A stretch of 64,000 bases of DNA from Limnoglobus roseus (GCF_008254045.1 NZ_CP042425.1:3038001-3102000), one strand, 5' to 3'. Shown: positions 17,663-27,197, counted from the first letter of the stretch. Numbers and translations: made by a program. The notes: generated by a model from the sequence alone, not told the origin.

Positions 17663-18895
17663 TTAGATCGAACTCAGCGGCCCGTAAGCCACCACCGTCG
17701 GCGCGTCGATCGGGAAGCGCGTCAACAGGTCGCGGATGCTCGCCGGGGTGACGGCCTCGTAGCGGTTCAGTTCGGTGTCGATGTCGTCGAACTCGCGGTT
17801 GTTGATCCACGCACTCGCGATCGCCCCCATTCGGCCCATCGGCCGCTCGGACCGGCGGACCAGCCGCGACGCGATCTTGCTCTTCGCCACGGCCAACTCT
17901 TCGGCCGTCACGCCGTTCTTCTGCACGTCGCGCAAGATTTTGTGCACGGTCGCGAGGTTCTCCTTCGCGTTGTCCGGGTCGCTGCTGAAGTAGCCGCCGA
18001 GGGTGCCGTTGGCCTGGTTCGTGTCGATGCCGTAGCCGGACGCTTCGACGGTGCCGGGGTGCGTGAGTTCCCAGTAGAAGCGGCTGCCGGTGTCGTCGCC
18101 GATGATCGTCGAGAGCACGTCGGCCGAGTAGCGGATCGGGTCTTCCACGGCCGGGCCGGGGGCCATCACCATGACGTGCTCCTGGCTCACGCCCTCCTTC
18201 ACGATGACGTGCGAACCGCTCGTCGGCTTGGCCGGCGTCAGTTGCGTGCGCGGCGGCTGACCGCCGGCGGTCCAGGGGCCGCACTTCGCGGTGACGAGTT
18301 CGACGAAGTTCGCCCAGTCGAACGCCCCGGCCGCCGCGACGACGAGGTTGCCGGCCGCGTACCGGCGGTCGAAGTACGTTTGCATCTGGTCGCGCGTCAA
18401 CGCCGTGATGCTCTCGACGCTGCCGAGGATGCTGTTGCCGAGCGGGTGGTTGGCGAAGTAAATCTTGCGGGCCTTGTCGCTGGCGTCGAACGGCGGCATG
18501 TCGGCGTACATGCCGATTTCTTCGAGGATCACCTGCTTCTCGGTGTCGAAGTCTTCTTGCCGCAGGCTCGGCCGGAGGATGTCGGCGAGGATGTCCACGC
18601 TCGTCGGCAGGTACTCCGGCAACACGGCCGTGTAGTAGACGGTCGTCTCGTACTCGGTGTAGGCGTTCGACTTCGCGCCGATGCGGTCGAAGTGCAGGTT
18701 CACGTCCAGGGCCGAGCGGTTCGGCGTGCCCTTGAACAGCATGTGCTCAAGGAAGTGTGACACGCCGCTCTCCGGGCCGACTTCATCGCGGCTGCCGGTG
18801 CGGACGTAAAACCCGACGCCGACGGAGCGCGACGTGGGCAGCGTCTCGCCGATGATTTCGAGGCCGTTGGGCAAGCGGTGCGTATGGAAGGGCAT
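17663..18895 (-). CDS. M16-family zinc peptidase, catalytic subunit
   Basis: A 410-residue processing-peptidase-like protein (M16B). The inverted zinc motif H-x-x-E-H is 'HFLEH' at residues 47-51, and the third ligand is in 'EKQVILEEIG' near residue 126, so the site is complete. Two M16 repeats follow the usual plan, with the R/Y region of the C-domain in 'GDDTGSRFYWELTHPG'. There is no signal peptide. The ATG at 18895 follows 120 bases after a second M16 gene lacking the zinc motif; together they probably form the hetero-oligomeric peptidase seen in other bacteria. A 5' extension of 12 codons is possible but begins at a weaker site. Confidence 0.92.
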   Translation of the reverse strand: MPFHTHRLPNGLEIIGETLPTSRSVGVGFYVRTGSRDEVGPESGVSHFLEHMLFKGTPNRSALDVNLHFDRIGAKSNAYTEYETTVYYTAVLPEYLPTSVDILADILRPSLRQEDFDTEKQVILEEIGMYADMPPFDASDKARKIYFANHPLGNSILGSVESITALTRDQMQTYFDRRYAAGNLVVAAAGAFDWANFVELVTAKCGPWTAGGQPPRTQLTPAKPTSGSHVIVKEGVSQEHVMVMAPGPAVEDPIRYSADVLSTIIGDDTGSRFYWELTHPGTVEASGYGIDTNQANGTLGGYFSSDPDNAKENLATVHKILRDVQKNGVTAEELAVAKSKIASRLVRRSERPMGRMGAIASAWINNREFDDIDTELNRYEAVTPASIRDLLTRFPIDAPTVVAYGPLSSI

Positions 18896-18918
18896 GTTGG
18901 TGTCTCGGAAGAATGGAA

Positions 18919-19011
18919 CCACAGAGGGCACAGAGAATACAGAGCGTAAAAACGAGAAGGATCGGAGTTCGTTCTCCTGTCGCTTCTTCGCGCTCTCTGT
19001 GTCCTCTGTGG
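18919..19011. repeat. Inverted repeat CCACAGAGG...CCTCTGTGG
   Basis: Arm 18919-18946 (CCACAGAGGGCACAGAGA...) and arm 18991-19011 (CGCTCTCTGTGTCCTCTGTGG) are inverted copies with one mismatch over the first 18 bases and a spacer of about 45 bases. It fills the gap between the two M16 genes, so it would be transcribed within their mRNA. Repeats of the ACCACAGAGG-ACACAGAG kind are common between genes in high-GC planctomycetes (general knowledge); the function is unknown. Confidence 0.75.
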
Positions 19012-19015
19012 CTAA

Positions 19016-20251
19016 TTAAGGGCGTTTCAGTTCCGCCGGTCCCAGCGTGACGATGGTTGGGTCGCGGAACGGGAAGGCGTCCACGTAGTCCATCACGCTC
19101 CGTGGACTGAGGCTGTCGATCTCGTGCTGAATCTCGTCGAACGACCGCACGCGGCCGAGGTAGTACCAGTCGCGGGCGATCGCACCCGCGCGGGCTGAGG
19201 TCGATTCCTGCTGCATAATCAGCGATGTCTTCAGCCCGGCCTTCGTGCGGTCGATCTCGTCCTGTTGCACGCCGTCGCGGAGCTTGTTGAACTCGGCCAG
19301 CATCACGTCGAGCGTTTCTTGGGCCCGCTCCGGCCGCGTGCCGGAGTAGCCGACGATCGTGCCGCGGTCCTTCATCGCCTCGTGCGAGGCGTACACGGAG
19401 TAGCAGAGGCCGCGCTTCTCGCGGACTTCCGTGAAGAGGCGCGAACTCATGCCGGACGACAGCACACCGACGGTGCCCTTCGCCGCGAAATAGAGCGGGT
19501 CGGTCACGCTCACGCTCGGGAAGGCGAACGTGATCTGCGTCTGCTGCTTGTCCTTCGTCAAGTGGACTGACTGCGGCTTGTGCGCCGGGTCGATGGTCAG
19601 TCCGTGCTTCTCGCCGACGGGCCAGCCGCCGAAGAGGCGTTCGACTTGATCTTTCAGCTTCGGCCAGTCGATCCGGCCGGCCACCGAGATGATCGTGCCG
19701 TTCGGGCGGAACAGCCGTTGGTGGAACGCCCGCAACTTCTTGACCGTCAGCGACTTGAGCGTCTCTTCCGTGCCGTAACGGTCGGCGTTCAGCGGCGACG
19801 GGTAATACCGCCGTTGCAGTTCGAGCATCACCTGCTCTTGCGGCGAGTCGTCAAGGCTCTGCAAGTCTTGGAGCAGTTGCGATTGCACCGCGGGCAGGTC
19901 GTCCTTCGGTAGTTGCGGCCGCAGCAACACGTCGGCGAACAGATCCAGGGCTTGCGGCAGGTTCTTCGCCACCGTGCTGCCGGACGCGAACATGTTCAGC
20001 AGGCCGGGGCCTTCGTTGTGGTCGATGCCGAGCGAGTCGAAGGCGAGCATCAACGCTTCCGTGTCGCGGTCACCGGCCCCGCGGGGCAGCATCTCGGCGA
20101 GGGCGGACGCCAACCCGGCATCCTCCGGGGCTTCGTGCGCGCAGCCGGCCGGGATGAGGAAGTAAACGGCGGCCGACCGCACGAAGTCCATCGACTCGGC
20201 CAAGAGCGTGAGGCCGTTCGGGAAGGTGTGCGTGTGAACGGTGTTGGACAA
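19016..20251 (-). CDS. M16-family protein, non-catalytic subunit
   Basis: A 411-residue M16B protein parallel in sequence to its downstream neighbour ('FPNGLTLLAESMDFVRSAAV'). Where the zinc motif should be it has 'AGLASALAEMLPRG', with no H-x-x-E-H, so it cannot bind zinc there. The C-terminal domain is well kept ('SSRLFTEVREKRGLCYSVYA'), the segment that contributes substrate-binding Arg/Tyr residues in such heterodimers. The pairing with the active subunit (17663-18895) follows the alpha/beta logic of M16B complexes; substrate unknown. ATG at 20251. It lies 27 bases after a GNAT gene and is probably in the same operon. Confidence 0.9.
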   Translation of the reverse strand: MSNTVHTHTFPNGLTLLAESMDFVRSAAVYFLIPAGCAHEAPEDAGLASALAEMLPRGAGDRDTEALMLAFDSLGIDHNEGPGLLNMFASGSTVAKNLPQALDLFADVLLRPQLPKDDLPAVQSQLLQDLQSLDDSPQEQVMLELQRRYYPSPLNADRYGTEETLKSLTVKKLRAFHQRLFRPNGTIISVAGRIDWPKLKDQVERLFGGWPVGEKHGLTIDPAHKPQSVHLTKDKQQTQITFAFPSVSVTDPLYFAAKGTVGVLSSGMSSRLFTEVREKRGLCYSVYASHEAMKDRGTIVGYSGTRPERAQETLDVMLAEFNKLRDGVQQDEIDRTKAGLKTSLIMQQESTSARAGAIARDWYYLGRVRSFDEIQHEIDSLSPRSVMDYVDAFPFRDPTIVTLGPAELKRP

Positions 20252-20278
20252 GGGCGTCGCCTTCCGTTGCGGGGCGGG

Positions 20279-20836
20279 TTAGATGCCGTGGCCGACCATA
20301 CTGCGGTCGGGAACGTCGACGGATCGGTATACCGCTTTATACGGGCGGAACCCCAACCGGCGGTAGAGCGCAACGGCAGAACCGTTCGCGGCCGTCACTT
20401 CTAACTCGGCCACCGTCGCACCGACGGCCTGAAATCCGGCCAGGGATTGCAGGAGCAACGCCGCCCCGAACCCCCGGCCGCGGTGTTCGGGAAGCACCGC
20501 GACATTTTGCACGCCCCCCTCGCCGGCTTCTAGCAACCCCTGCACGCACCCGACGGCCCCGGCCGGCCCCGCGAGAAGCCACGTGGCTTGCGGGCAGAAG
20601 GTCGCGCAATCGCGGATCGCCCGCGCCAGCATTCGGCAGCCGCTCTCGCAACCGAGGTTGGGGAACAGCCGCGCGTCGGCGGCGTCCTGAAATGCTTGCC
20701 GTAGCACGTCGGCGTGGGCGTCCACGAGCGATTCGTGCCACGCGAGCCAGTGGAAGCCCGGCGGTAATGGCGGGACCGCGACCGGCGAGGCGAGATCGAG
20801 CCGCATGTGGTGGCGCTTGAAGTATTCTGTCGGCAC
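20279..20836 (-). CDS. GNAT-family N-acetyltransferase
   Basis: A 185-residue GNAT enzyme. The acetyl-CoA motif is 'VLPEHRGRGFGAALL' (about residues 113-127) and motif B is 'NGSAVALYRRLGFRPYKAVY'. I use the GTG at 20836 because the first residues ('EYFKRHHMRLDL') match the start of similar planctomycete acetyltransferases; an ATG ten codons later is the alternative. It begins the operon leading into the two M16 genes. The acceptor substrate is unknown. Confidence 0.8.
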   Translation of the reverse strand: MPTEYFKRHHMRLDLASPVAVPPLPPGFHWLAWHESLVDAHADVLRQAFQDAADARLFPNLGCESGCRMLARAIRDCATFCPQATWLLAGPAGAVGCVQGLLEAGEGGVQNVAVLPEHRGRGFGAALLLQSLAGFQAVGATVAELEVTAANGSAVALYRRLGFRPYKAVYRSVDVPDRSMVGHGI

Positions 20837-20923
20837 GGCAAGACGCCTCGGAGGAAACGCGGTTCAGAATGATACCACGAAATCACTCCCCGAAGGGACA
20901 GCCATCGACCTGTGGAACGCAAA

Positions 20924-20949
20924 AACGCCCACCCGTTCGGGTGGGCGTT
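20924..20949 (-). terminator. Rho-independent terminator of the glutamine synthetase gene
   Basis: A 12-bp perfect stem (20924-20935 with 20938-20949, AACGCCCACCCG) is followed on the minus strand by a run of T (AAAAA at 20921-20925 on the plus strand). It lies 23 bases past the glutamine synthetase stop codon. Confidence 0.85.
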
Positions 20950-20971
20950 CGCGGTTCTCGCAACCCGTCGG

Positions 20972-23158
20972 TTACTTGATGAACAGCATTTCGCGGTACG
21001 TCGGCAGCGGCCACAGGTCGTCGGCGACCATGTCTTCCAGGCCGTCGCCGAGCTTGCGGAGTTCTTCCATCTTGCTCACAACGGTTTCCTTCATGTACTT
21101 CGCGTGGCCGTAGGCGTCGCCGGCCGCGTGGTGGTCGGCGGCCGACTTCAGATCGCCGGTCAGCGTTTGGAACTTGCTGATGGCGTTCGCCAGCGACTTC
21201 AGGTGCTCCATCTGCGTCGACACGTCCACGCCGGCGGCCTTCGTGGCGTTGACCGACGCGGCCACTTCCGCCTGGTAGCGGAGGGCGGCCGGCACGATCA
21301 TCGTCTTCGCCATGTGGACCATCATGTTCGCCTCGATGGCGATTTCCTTCACGTACTTCTCGCTGAAGATCTCGTACCGGGCGTGCAGTTCCTTCTCGGT
21401 CAACACCTTGTACTTGCCGAACAGTTCGATGCTCGCCTTGCTGATGATGCTCGGGAACGAGTCGACGCTGTTCTTCATGTTCGGCAGGCCCCGCTTGGCG
21501 GCCTCGACCTGCCACTCTTCCGAGTAGCCGTTGCCGTTGAAGATCACCTTCTTCGACTCCTTCAGGATGCCCGGCAGCAGGTCCTGGATCGCTTTGTTCA
21601 AGCTCTTGCCGGCCTTCACGTCGGCTTCGAGCTTCGTCGCGATGAAGTCGAGCGATTCGGCCACGATCGTGTTCAGCACGACGTTCGGCCCGCCGATGCT
21701 GAAGCTGCTACCGACGGCCCGGAACTCGAACTTGTTGCCGGTGAAGGCGAATGGCGACGTCCGGTTGCGGTCGCCGGCGTCCCGCGGCAGCTTCGGCAGC
21801 ACGCTGACGCCGACTTCCATGTGTCCGCCCTGCTTCGTGGACTTCAGGTTGCTCGCTTCGAGCTGGTCCATGACGTCCTGAAGCTGGTCGCCGAGGAAGA
21901 TCGAGATGATCGCCGGCGGGGCTTCGTTCGCACCGAGGCGGTGGTCGTTCCCGGCCGAGGCGACGGTGACGCGGAGCAGTTCCGGGTACTTGGCCACGGC
22001 CCGGATGACGGCGACGCAGAACACCAAGAACTGCGCGTTGTCGTGCGGGTTGTCGCCGGGGTTGAGCAGGTTCTCGCCGGCGTCCGTGGACATCGACCAG
22101 TTGTTGTGCTTGCCCGACCCGTTGATGCCGGCGAACGGCTTCTCGTGCAGCAGGCACACCAGCCCGTACGTCTCGGCCGTGCGGCGCATGACGTCCATCG
22201 TCAGTTGGTTGTGGTCGGTCGCGAGGTTGCTGTCCTCGAAGATCGGGGCGATTTCGTACTGGCTCGGCGCGACCTCGTTGTGCCGGGTCTTGACCGGGAT
22301 GCCCAGCTTGAACATCTCCATTTCGCAGTCGGCCATGCAGGCGATGACCCGCTCCGGGATGGTGCCGAAGTACTGGTCTTCCAGTTCCTGGCCCTTCGGC
22401 GGCTTGGCCCCGAACAGCGTGCGGCCGCAGTTAATCAGGTCCGGCCGGGCGTAGTAGAAGTTCTTGTCGATCAGGAAGTATTCCTGTTCCGGGCCGACGG
22501 TCGTGATGACCTTCTTGGCCTCGTCGTTGCCGAACAGCTTCAAGATGCGCAGGGCTTGCGGCGAGAGGGCTTCCATCGACCGGAGCAGCGGCGTCTTCTT
22601 GTCGAGGGCTTCGCCAGTCCACGACACGAACACGGTCGGGATGACGAGCGTCGCGCCGTTCGGGGTTTCGCGGATGTACGCCGGGCTGGTCGGGTCCCAG
22701 CCGGTGTAGCCGCGGGCTTCGAACGTCGCCCGCAGGCCGCCGCTCGGGAAGGAGCTGGCGTCCGGCTCGCCCTTCACGAGCTCCTTGCCGCTGAACTCGG
22801 ACATCGCGCTGCCGTCGCTGTTGGGCGACAGGAACGAGTCGTGCTTCTCGGCGGTCAGGCCGGTCAGCGGTTGGAAGAGGTGGGTGTAGTGGGTCGCGCC
22901 GTGCTCGATGGCCCAGTCCTTCATCGCGCTCGCGACGGCGTCGGCGAGGTTGGGGTCGGTGAGTTGCGCGCCGAGCTTGATCGTCTTCTGGAGGGCCTTG
23001 AAGATCGGCTTGGGCAGGCGGGCCTTTTGTTCCGCTTCGCCGAACACGTTGGCCCCGAAGAGTTCCTTGAGAGTCTTGTCCTTGAAGACGATGCGGTTGA
23101 GTTGGTACGTGGTCGTGGCGATGGTTTGGATCGCTTGTTGACGAGCAGTGGCTGACAT
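20972..23158 (-). CDS. glnN: Glutamine synthetase type III
   Basis: A 728-residue GSIII-type glutamine synthetase, which makes glutamine from glutamate, ammonia and ATP. Length and motifs fit type III rather than the 470-residue type I: '[10 protein letters not shown]', '[18 protein letters not shown]', '[18 protein letters not shown]' and '[17 protein letters not shown]' (the last as read through '[12 protein letters not shown]'). The ATG at 23158 fits the family N-terminus '[11 protein letters not shown]'; the frame is open well upstream but those residues are not GS-like. It ends with a clear terminator at 20924-20949. A glutamate dehydrogenase lies at 46352. Regulation may involve the palindrome at 23194-23209 (weak). 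Confidence 0.95.
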   Translation of the reverse strand: MSATARQQAIQTIATTTYQLNRIVFKDKTLKELFGANVFGEAEQKARLPKPIFKALQKTIKLGAQLTDPNLADAVASAMKDWAIEHGATHYTHLFQPLTGLTAEKHDSFLSPNSDGSAMSEFSGKELVKGEPDASSFPSGGLRATFEARGYTGWDPTSPAYIRETPNGATLVIPTVFVSWTGEALDKKTPLLRSMEALSPQALRILKLFGNDEAKKVITTVGPEQEYFLIDKNFYYARPDLINCGRTLFGAKPPKGQELEDQYFGTIPERVIACMADCEMEMFKLGIPVKTRHNEVAPSQYEIAPIFEDSNLATDHNQLTMDVMRRTAETYGLVCLLHEKPFAGINGSGKHNNWSMSTDAGENLLNPGDNPHDNAQFLVFCVAVIRAVAKYPELLRVTVASAGNDHRLGANEAPPAIISIFLGDQLQDVMDQLEASNLKSTKQGGHMEVGVSVLPKLPRDAGDRNRTSPFAFTGNKFEFRAVGSSFSIGGPNVVLNTIVAESLDFIATKLEADVKAGKSLNKAIQDLLPGILKESKKVIFNGNGYSEEWQVEAAKRGLPNMKNSVDSFPSIISKASIELFGKYKVLTEKELHARYEIFSEKYVKEIAIEANMMVHMAKTMIVPAALRYQAEVAASVNATKAAGVDVSTQMEHLKSLANAISKFQTLTGDLKSAADHHAAGDAYGHAKYMKETVVSKMEELRKLGDGLEDMVADDLWPLPTYREMLFIK

Positions 23159-23193
23159 TTCGTCTGGGTCTCCGGAAGAGATGGACTGGGCAC

Positions 23194-23209
23194 CCCAAAT
23201 TAGTTTGGG
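23194..23209. promoter_or_regulatory. Palindrome CCCAAATTAGTTTGGG upstream of glnN
   Basis: A 6-bp inverted repeat with a 4-base centre, 36 bases upstream of the glnN start and within the divergent gap shared with ybeY (23336). The spacing would suit an operator, but with only one copy and no known regulator this is a guess. Confidence 0.3.
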
Positions 23210-23335
23210 ACCATTCCCTGCGCAGTATCGCAGCGGCCGGGGGTACGGCCGGAGGGCGGGCAGGTCCGGGAGAGGATAAAGGAGGTTATAGAAATCCCGC
23301 GGACGTTCGTCCGTCGGCTTCCATAAAATCCTGAC

Positions 23336-23779
23336 ATGCTCTCGATTTCCATCGCCAACCCGTACGAACAGCCGCTCGACTTCCCGACCCTGAAGGCCGC
23401 CGCGAAGGCGGTGCTGGAGGGGGAAGGCGTGCGGGCCGCGAAGGTCGTGGTGGCATTCGTGGACAACGCCCACATCCACCGACTGAACAAGCAGTTCTTG
23501 AACCACGACGAGCCGACGGACGTGATCACCTTCCCGTACACCGACGCGAAGGCGAAGAAGCTGGAAGGCGAGATCGTCATCGGTTACGAGATCGCGGCCG
23601 AGTACGCCGCCGACCGCGGCCACCCGACGGAGCGAGAACTGCTGCTCTACGTCATCCACGGCTGCCTGCACCTGTGCGGCTACGACGACACGACGGCGAA
23701 GGCCGAGCGCCAGATGCGCGTCAAGGAACGCGAGTACCTGACGAAACTGGGGCTACCGGACATCACAGAAACGACCTAG
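23336..23779 (+). CDS. ybeY: Endoribonuclease YbeY
   Basis: A 147-residue YbeY, the metal-dependent RNase used in 16S rRNA maturation and ribosome quality control. The domain covers residues 35-140, with '[13 protein letters not shown]' and the zinc motif '[11 protein letters not shown]' (H108, H112). The third position, normally His in 'GYDH', is Asp118; Asp can be a zinc ligand, so it is likely still active, but it is a noticeable change. Divergent from glnN. Confidence 0.9.
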   Translation: MLSISIANPYEQPLDFPTLKAAAKAVLEGEGVRAAKVVVAFVDNAHIHRLNKQFLNHDEPTDVITFPYTDAKAKKLEGEIVIGYEIAAEYAADRGHPTERELLLYVIHGCLHLCGYDDTTAKAERQMRVKEREYLTKLGLPDITETT

Positions 23780-23862
23780 GCGAGCCGAGTACCGTAAGGT
23801 GCCGGGTGTCACGCGGCGAGTCTCCGCGATTCACCCGGCGGCTTACGCCGCTCGGCTCGCCT
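23778..23862. repeat. Inverted repeat AGGCGAGCCGAG...CTCGGCTCGCCT
   Basis: Arms 23778-23816 and 23824-23862 pair across about 39 bases; the first 12 bases are perfect and most later differences are single bases. It contains the GGCGTAAGCCGCCGGGTG type of core. It starts within the ybeY stop codon region and ends 16 bases before the rhodanese gene, so it is transcribed if these genes form an operon. Confidence 0.8.
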
Positions 23863-23878
23863 CACACCTGGAAAAGTA

Positions 23879-24205
23879 ATGATCCCGCAGATTCACCCGA
23901 CGGATTTGAAGGCGAAACTTGCCGCCGGCGAGCCGGTCTACCTGCTCGACGTGCGGCAACAGAACGAGTACGACTACTGCCGGCTCGCCGACAGCACGTT
24001 GATCCCGCTGCACGAACTGCCGGGGCGGTTGGACGAAGTAGCCCCGCCGGCCGGGGCGCTCGTGGTGGTGTACTGCCACCACGGCGTCCGCAGTCTGAGC
24101 GGGGCGGCGATCCTGCAACAAGCCGGGCACGCGAACGTCGCCTCGCTGTCCGGCGGCATCGAAGCGTGGAGCACGCTCGTCGACCCGAGCGTGCGGCGGT
24201 ATTGA
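23879..24205 (+). CDS. Single-domain rhodanese-like sulfurtransferase
   Basis: A 108-residue rhodanese domain. The active-site loop is 'VVYCHHGVRS' with Cys66 as the persulfide carrier, and 'VYLLDVRQQNEYDYC' is the CH2A-like N-terminal motif. It resembles the rhodanese domain often fused to MoeB/ThiF enzymes, but stands alone here. Possible roles are sulfur carriage or cyanide detoxification. The gene ends one base before the convergent POT transporter. Confidence 0.88.
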   Translation: MIPQIHPTDLKAKLAAGEPVYLLDVRQQNEYDYCRLADSTLIPLHELPGRLDEVAPPAGALVVVYCHHGVRSLSGAAILQQAGHANVASLSGGIEAWSTLVDPSVRRY

Positions 24206-24206
24206 G

Positions 24207-25964
24207 TTACGCCGTCTTGGCCTCGGCCATCAGACGGTTGAACCGCCCGGCGATCGGGGCGTAGATCGTCAGGATGAGTAGCATCGCACCGCCCAGCATC
24301 GCGAAGTACACGCCCGGCGACATGGTCGGATACAACCGCGTGATCGGGGCGTTGATAAGCAAGTTTGCCAGGAAGACGACGGCCAGCCAACAGGCGGTGA
24401 CGAAGCTCTTCATCGTCGGTGGGGCGGCCACGAAGGCCAATTCCAGGCCCGTGATCGAGACGAGGATTTCTGCCACGGTCAGGATCAAGTAGGCGAACAC
24501 CTGCCACCAGACCGTGACGCGTTCGGCCGGCTTCACCCAGTCGATTTCCTCGACCGCCGCTTTTGCCGCGTCCGACTTCACGTCCTTCAGTTCGTCGGCG
24601 GACTTCATTAGCGGTTCCAACACGCCGCCCGCGGACAACTCGGCGGCCGCCGGCGGCGTCCCCGTGTGTCCGCCCGACACCTTCACCACCCGCCCGTCGG
24701 TCAGGGTGACGATCCCGTTCGTGAACTCCAGCTTCTTCTTGTCGGTGTTGTAAGCCCAGTCGGTCGCGGTGATCTTCACGCCGCCGAACGCCACCTCGCC
24801 GCTCTTCACGTCACTCAGCGTGGCGGCCGAGTGCGGCAGCACCAGTTCCCCTTCGGGGAAAGTGATCTTGTTCGCCTTCGTCGCCTGACCGGCCATGAAC
24901 CCGGCCAGACTCATGATGGCCATGCTCACGCCGGTTAGCAGGAACCCGAGGGCGATCTTACTGGTGGCCTTCACCGGGAACGCTTTGAACAGCATCACGC
25001 TCAGCGGCACGAGGGCCACGATGAACAACGGGTTGAACGCCTGGATGCTGTCCGGCGGCGTTTTCGTACCGAACAGGGTGCAGTCCATGTACGTGTTGGC
25101 GAAGAAAATCCAGGTACTCGCCGACTGGTCGAAGATGGCCCAGAAGAACATCACCGTCAGGAACAGTGCTCCGATCCGGCCGAGGGTTTGCAGTTTCAAC
25201 TTCGTGTCGGCCGCCTTCTCTTCTGGCGTCACGAGTTTGGTGTGAACGGGGATGCCCGTAACCGTGCGGGTGTCGGCCGGCGGCGGGCTGTTCGGGTCGC
25301 CGACGACCTTCCGCGTAATGCTCTCGGTGGCGTAGAACCGCTTACCGGCCGCGAAAATCATCAGGGCCAGGGACATCAAACCGGCGGGGAAGAGGAACGC
25401 CGTCTGGTAACTGTACGTCGTCCGCAGGTACGGCATCGCGACTTGGGACAGGAACGCCCCGATGTTGATAGCCATGTAGAACCACGAGAACGCGCTCGTC
25501 CGCAACTGGTCTTGGCCGGGTCGCTGTTGGTCGTAGGTCAGCCCCATCAGAGTTGAGATGTTCGGCTTGATGACCCCCGATCCCATCGCCAGTAAGAGCA
25601 ACGAACCGAAGACGAGGGCCTTGTCCTCGATGCCGACCAGGAACTGCGCCGCCACGTAGGGCACGCTGAACAGGACGATCGTCCAATACTTGCCGAGGAA
25701 GTTGTCGGCGACCCACCCGCCGATGAGCGGGAAGAAGTAGCACGCCGCGATGAACAGCGACATGTACGTGCCGGCGTCGCTCTTGTCGACGCCGAGCTTT
25801 TCGGTCATATACAGGGCCAGAATCGCCCGCATACCGTAGTACGAGCACCGCTCTGCGAACTCCCCCCAGAAGAAGAACCAGAACCCGATCGGGTGGTTGG
25901 TCGGTGCGATCGCGGCGGGTTTGGTAACGTCGTGGAGTTCGGCAGCGGTAGGCACAACAATCAT
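24207..25964 (-). CDS. POT/PTR-family proton-coupled peptide transporter
   Basis: A 585-residue membrane protein of the proton-dependent oligopeptide transporter family (MFS). The E-x-x-E-R motif is 'GEFAERCSYYGMRA' at about residues 34-47, followed by about 12-14 membrane segments. The FYxxINxG-type motif is present as 'SWFYMAINIGAFLSQ'. Residues 375-470 form an unusual, long, soluble and charged insertion before the last membrane segments ('EGELVLPHSAATLSDVKSG', 'ELSAGGVLEPL'), which many family members lack. It imports di- and tripeptides with protons (family knowledge). It converges on the rhodanese gene. Confidence 0.88.
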   Translation of the reverse strand: MIVVPTAAELHDVTKPAAIAPTNHPIGFWFFFWGEFAERCSYYGMRAILALYMTEKLGVDKSDAGTYMSLFIAACYFFPLIGGWVADNFLGKYWTIVLFSVPYVAAQFLVGIEDKALVFGSLLLLAMGSGVIKPNISTLMGLTYDQQRPGQDQLRTSAFSWFYMAINIGAFLSQVAMPYLRTTYSYQTAFLFPAGLMSLALMIFAAGKRFYATESITRKVVGDPNSPPPADTRTVTGIPVHTKLVTPEEKAADTKLKLQTLGRIGALFLTVMFFWAIFDQSASTWIFFANTYMDCTLFGTKTPPDSIQAFNPLFIVALVPLSVMLFKAFPVKATSKIALGFLLTGVSMAIMSLAGFMAGQATKANKITFPEGELVLPHSAATLSDVKSGEVAFGGVKITATDWAYNTDKKKLEFTNGIVTLTDGRVVKVSGGHTGTPPAAAELSAGGVLEPLMKSADELKDVKSDAAKAAVEEIDWVKPAERVTVWWQVFAYLILTVAEILVSITGLELAFVAAPPTMKSFVTACWLAVVFLANLLINAPITRLYPTMSPGVYFAMLGGAMLLILTIYAPIAGRFNRLMAEAKTA

Positions 25965-26174
25965 CCCTTTCGTTGGGGGAACGGCGGGAGAGGCGGCTCA
26001 TAGTGGGAGCGATCATACCATACCTACTCCCCGCGTCCACCGGGGCAACTCCGATTTCCTGGCCGGCTGAATCCGCTTGTCCCGGCCCCGATTCGCGTTA
26101 CGATTGTCTCTGCCGTCGGACGTCACTCTTCTTTCACCCCAAATCCGTCCGGCCGCCCCTCGGAGTCTCCCGCC

Positions 26175-27197
26175 ATGCGTCGCCGGATTGTGTTGAAACT
26201 GTTCCTGGGCGCGCTCGCGCTCGCGTCGTTGGATTCGTTCACCCGCGCCGACGAGATGCCCGCCCCGCCGCGGGCGTTCGAGCGGAAAGACCCGAAATTC
26301 GACGAGCTTGTGCCGAAGGACGCGAAGGTCGAGGAACTCGCGGCCGGGTTCAAGTGGTCCGAAGGGCCGGTGTGGGACAAGAAGACGAACTCGCTGCTGT
26401 TCTCGGACATCCCGAACAACATGATCCGCCGCTGGTCCGAGAAGGACGGCCTGCAAGAATTCCTGAAGCCGAGCGGGTACACCGGCACCGCGGCGTTCAC
26501 CGGCGAGGAGCCCGGCTCGAACGGCCTCGCCTTCAACAAGGCGGGTGAGCTCGTCATGTGTCAACACGGCGACCGTCGCATCGCGAAGTGGGTCGACGGC
26601 AAGTTCGTCACCGTTGTCGACAAGTACATGGGCAAGCGGCTCAACAGCCCCAACGACCTCGTCTACCACCCGAACGGCGACCTGTACTTCACCGACCCGC
26701 CCTACGGCCTGCCGGGGCAGATGAAAGACCCGGGTAAGGAACTCGAATTCCAGGGCGTCTACCGCCTCAAACCGAACGGCGAACTCACGCTGCTCACGAA
26801 AGTGATGTCGCGGCCGAACGGCATTGGCCTGTCGCCGGACGGCAAGACGCTGTACGTGGCGAACTCCGACCCGGAGAAGGCGAACTGGATGAGCTTCCCG
26901 GTGAAGGCCGACGGCACGCTCGGCGACGGCAAGCAATTCTTCGACACGACGGACTTGGTGAAGGCGAAGAAGCCCGGCCTGCCGGACGGCTTGAAGGTGG
27001 ACGCGGCCGGCAACGTCTGGGCGACCGGACCCGGCGGCGTGTTCGTGTTCGACCCGACCGGCAAGCACCTCGGCACGATCGTGACGAACGACAAGACGGC
27101 CAACGTCGGCTTCGGCGGCGACGGCAGTACGCTGTACGTCACCGCGAACCACAACCTCATCCGAGTGAAGACGAAGGCCAAGGGCCAGGGGTACTAA
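26175..27197 (+). CDS. SMP-30/gluconolactonase family protein, exported
   Basis: A 340-residue six-bladed beta-propeller lactonase-like protein. A signal peptide-like N-terminus (residues 1-24) is followed by the SMP-30 domain. The divalent-metal ligands of the family are visible: Glu in 'KWSEGPVWD', Asn in 'RLNSPNDLVYHP', and Asp in 'GLPDGLKVDAAGN'. Members hydrolyse aldonolactones, but secreted planctomycete ones are often of unknown substrate. It is monocistronic, tail-to-tail with the phosphatase at 27204. Confidence 0.9.
   Translation: MRRRIVLKLFLGALALASLDSFTRADEMPAPPRAFERKDPKFDELVPKDAKVEELAAGFKWSEGPVWDKKTNSLLFSDIPNNMIRRWSEKDGLQEFLKPSGYTGTAAFTGEEPGSNGLAFNKAGELVMCQHGDRRIAKWVDGKFVTVVDKYMGKRLNSPNDLVYHPNGDLYFTDPPYGLPGQMKDPGKELEFQGVYRLKPNGELTLLTKVMSRPNGIGLSPDGKTLYVANSDPEKANWMSFPVKADGTLGDGKQFFDTTDLVKAKKPGLPDGLKVDAAGNVWATGPGGVFVFDPTGKHLGTIVTNDKTANVGFGGDGSTLYVTANHNLIRVKTKAKGQGY

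Noticed and set aside
17358..17666. 102-residue plus-strand frame overlapping the toxin
   Set aside because: It overlaps the better-supported interrupted ParE/RelE-like frame at 17348-17644 and has a Cys/Trp-rich, unprotein-like sequence.
20912..23155. 747-residue plus-strand frame across glutamine synthetase
   Set aside because: It is a complementary-strand shadow of an unmistakable glutamine synthetase and has no domain of its own.
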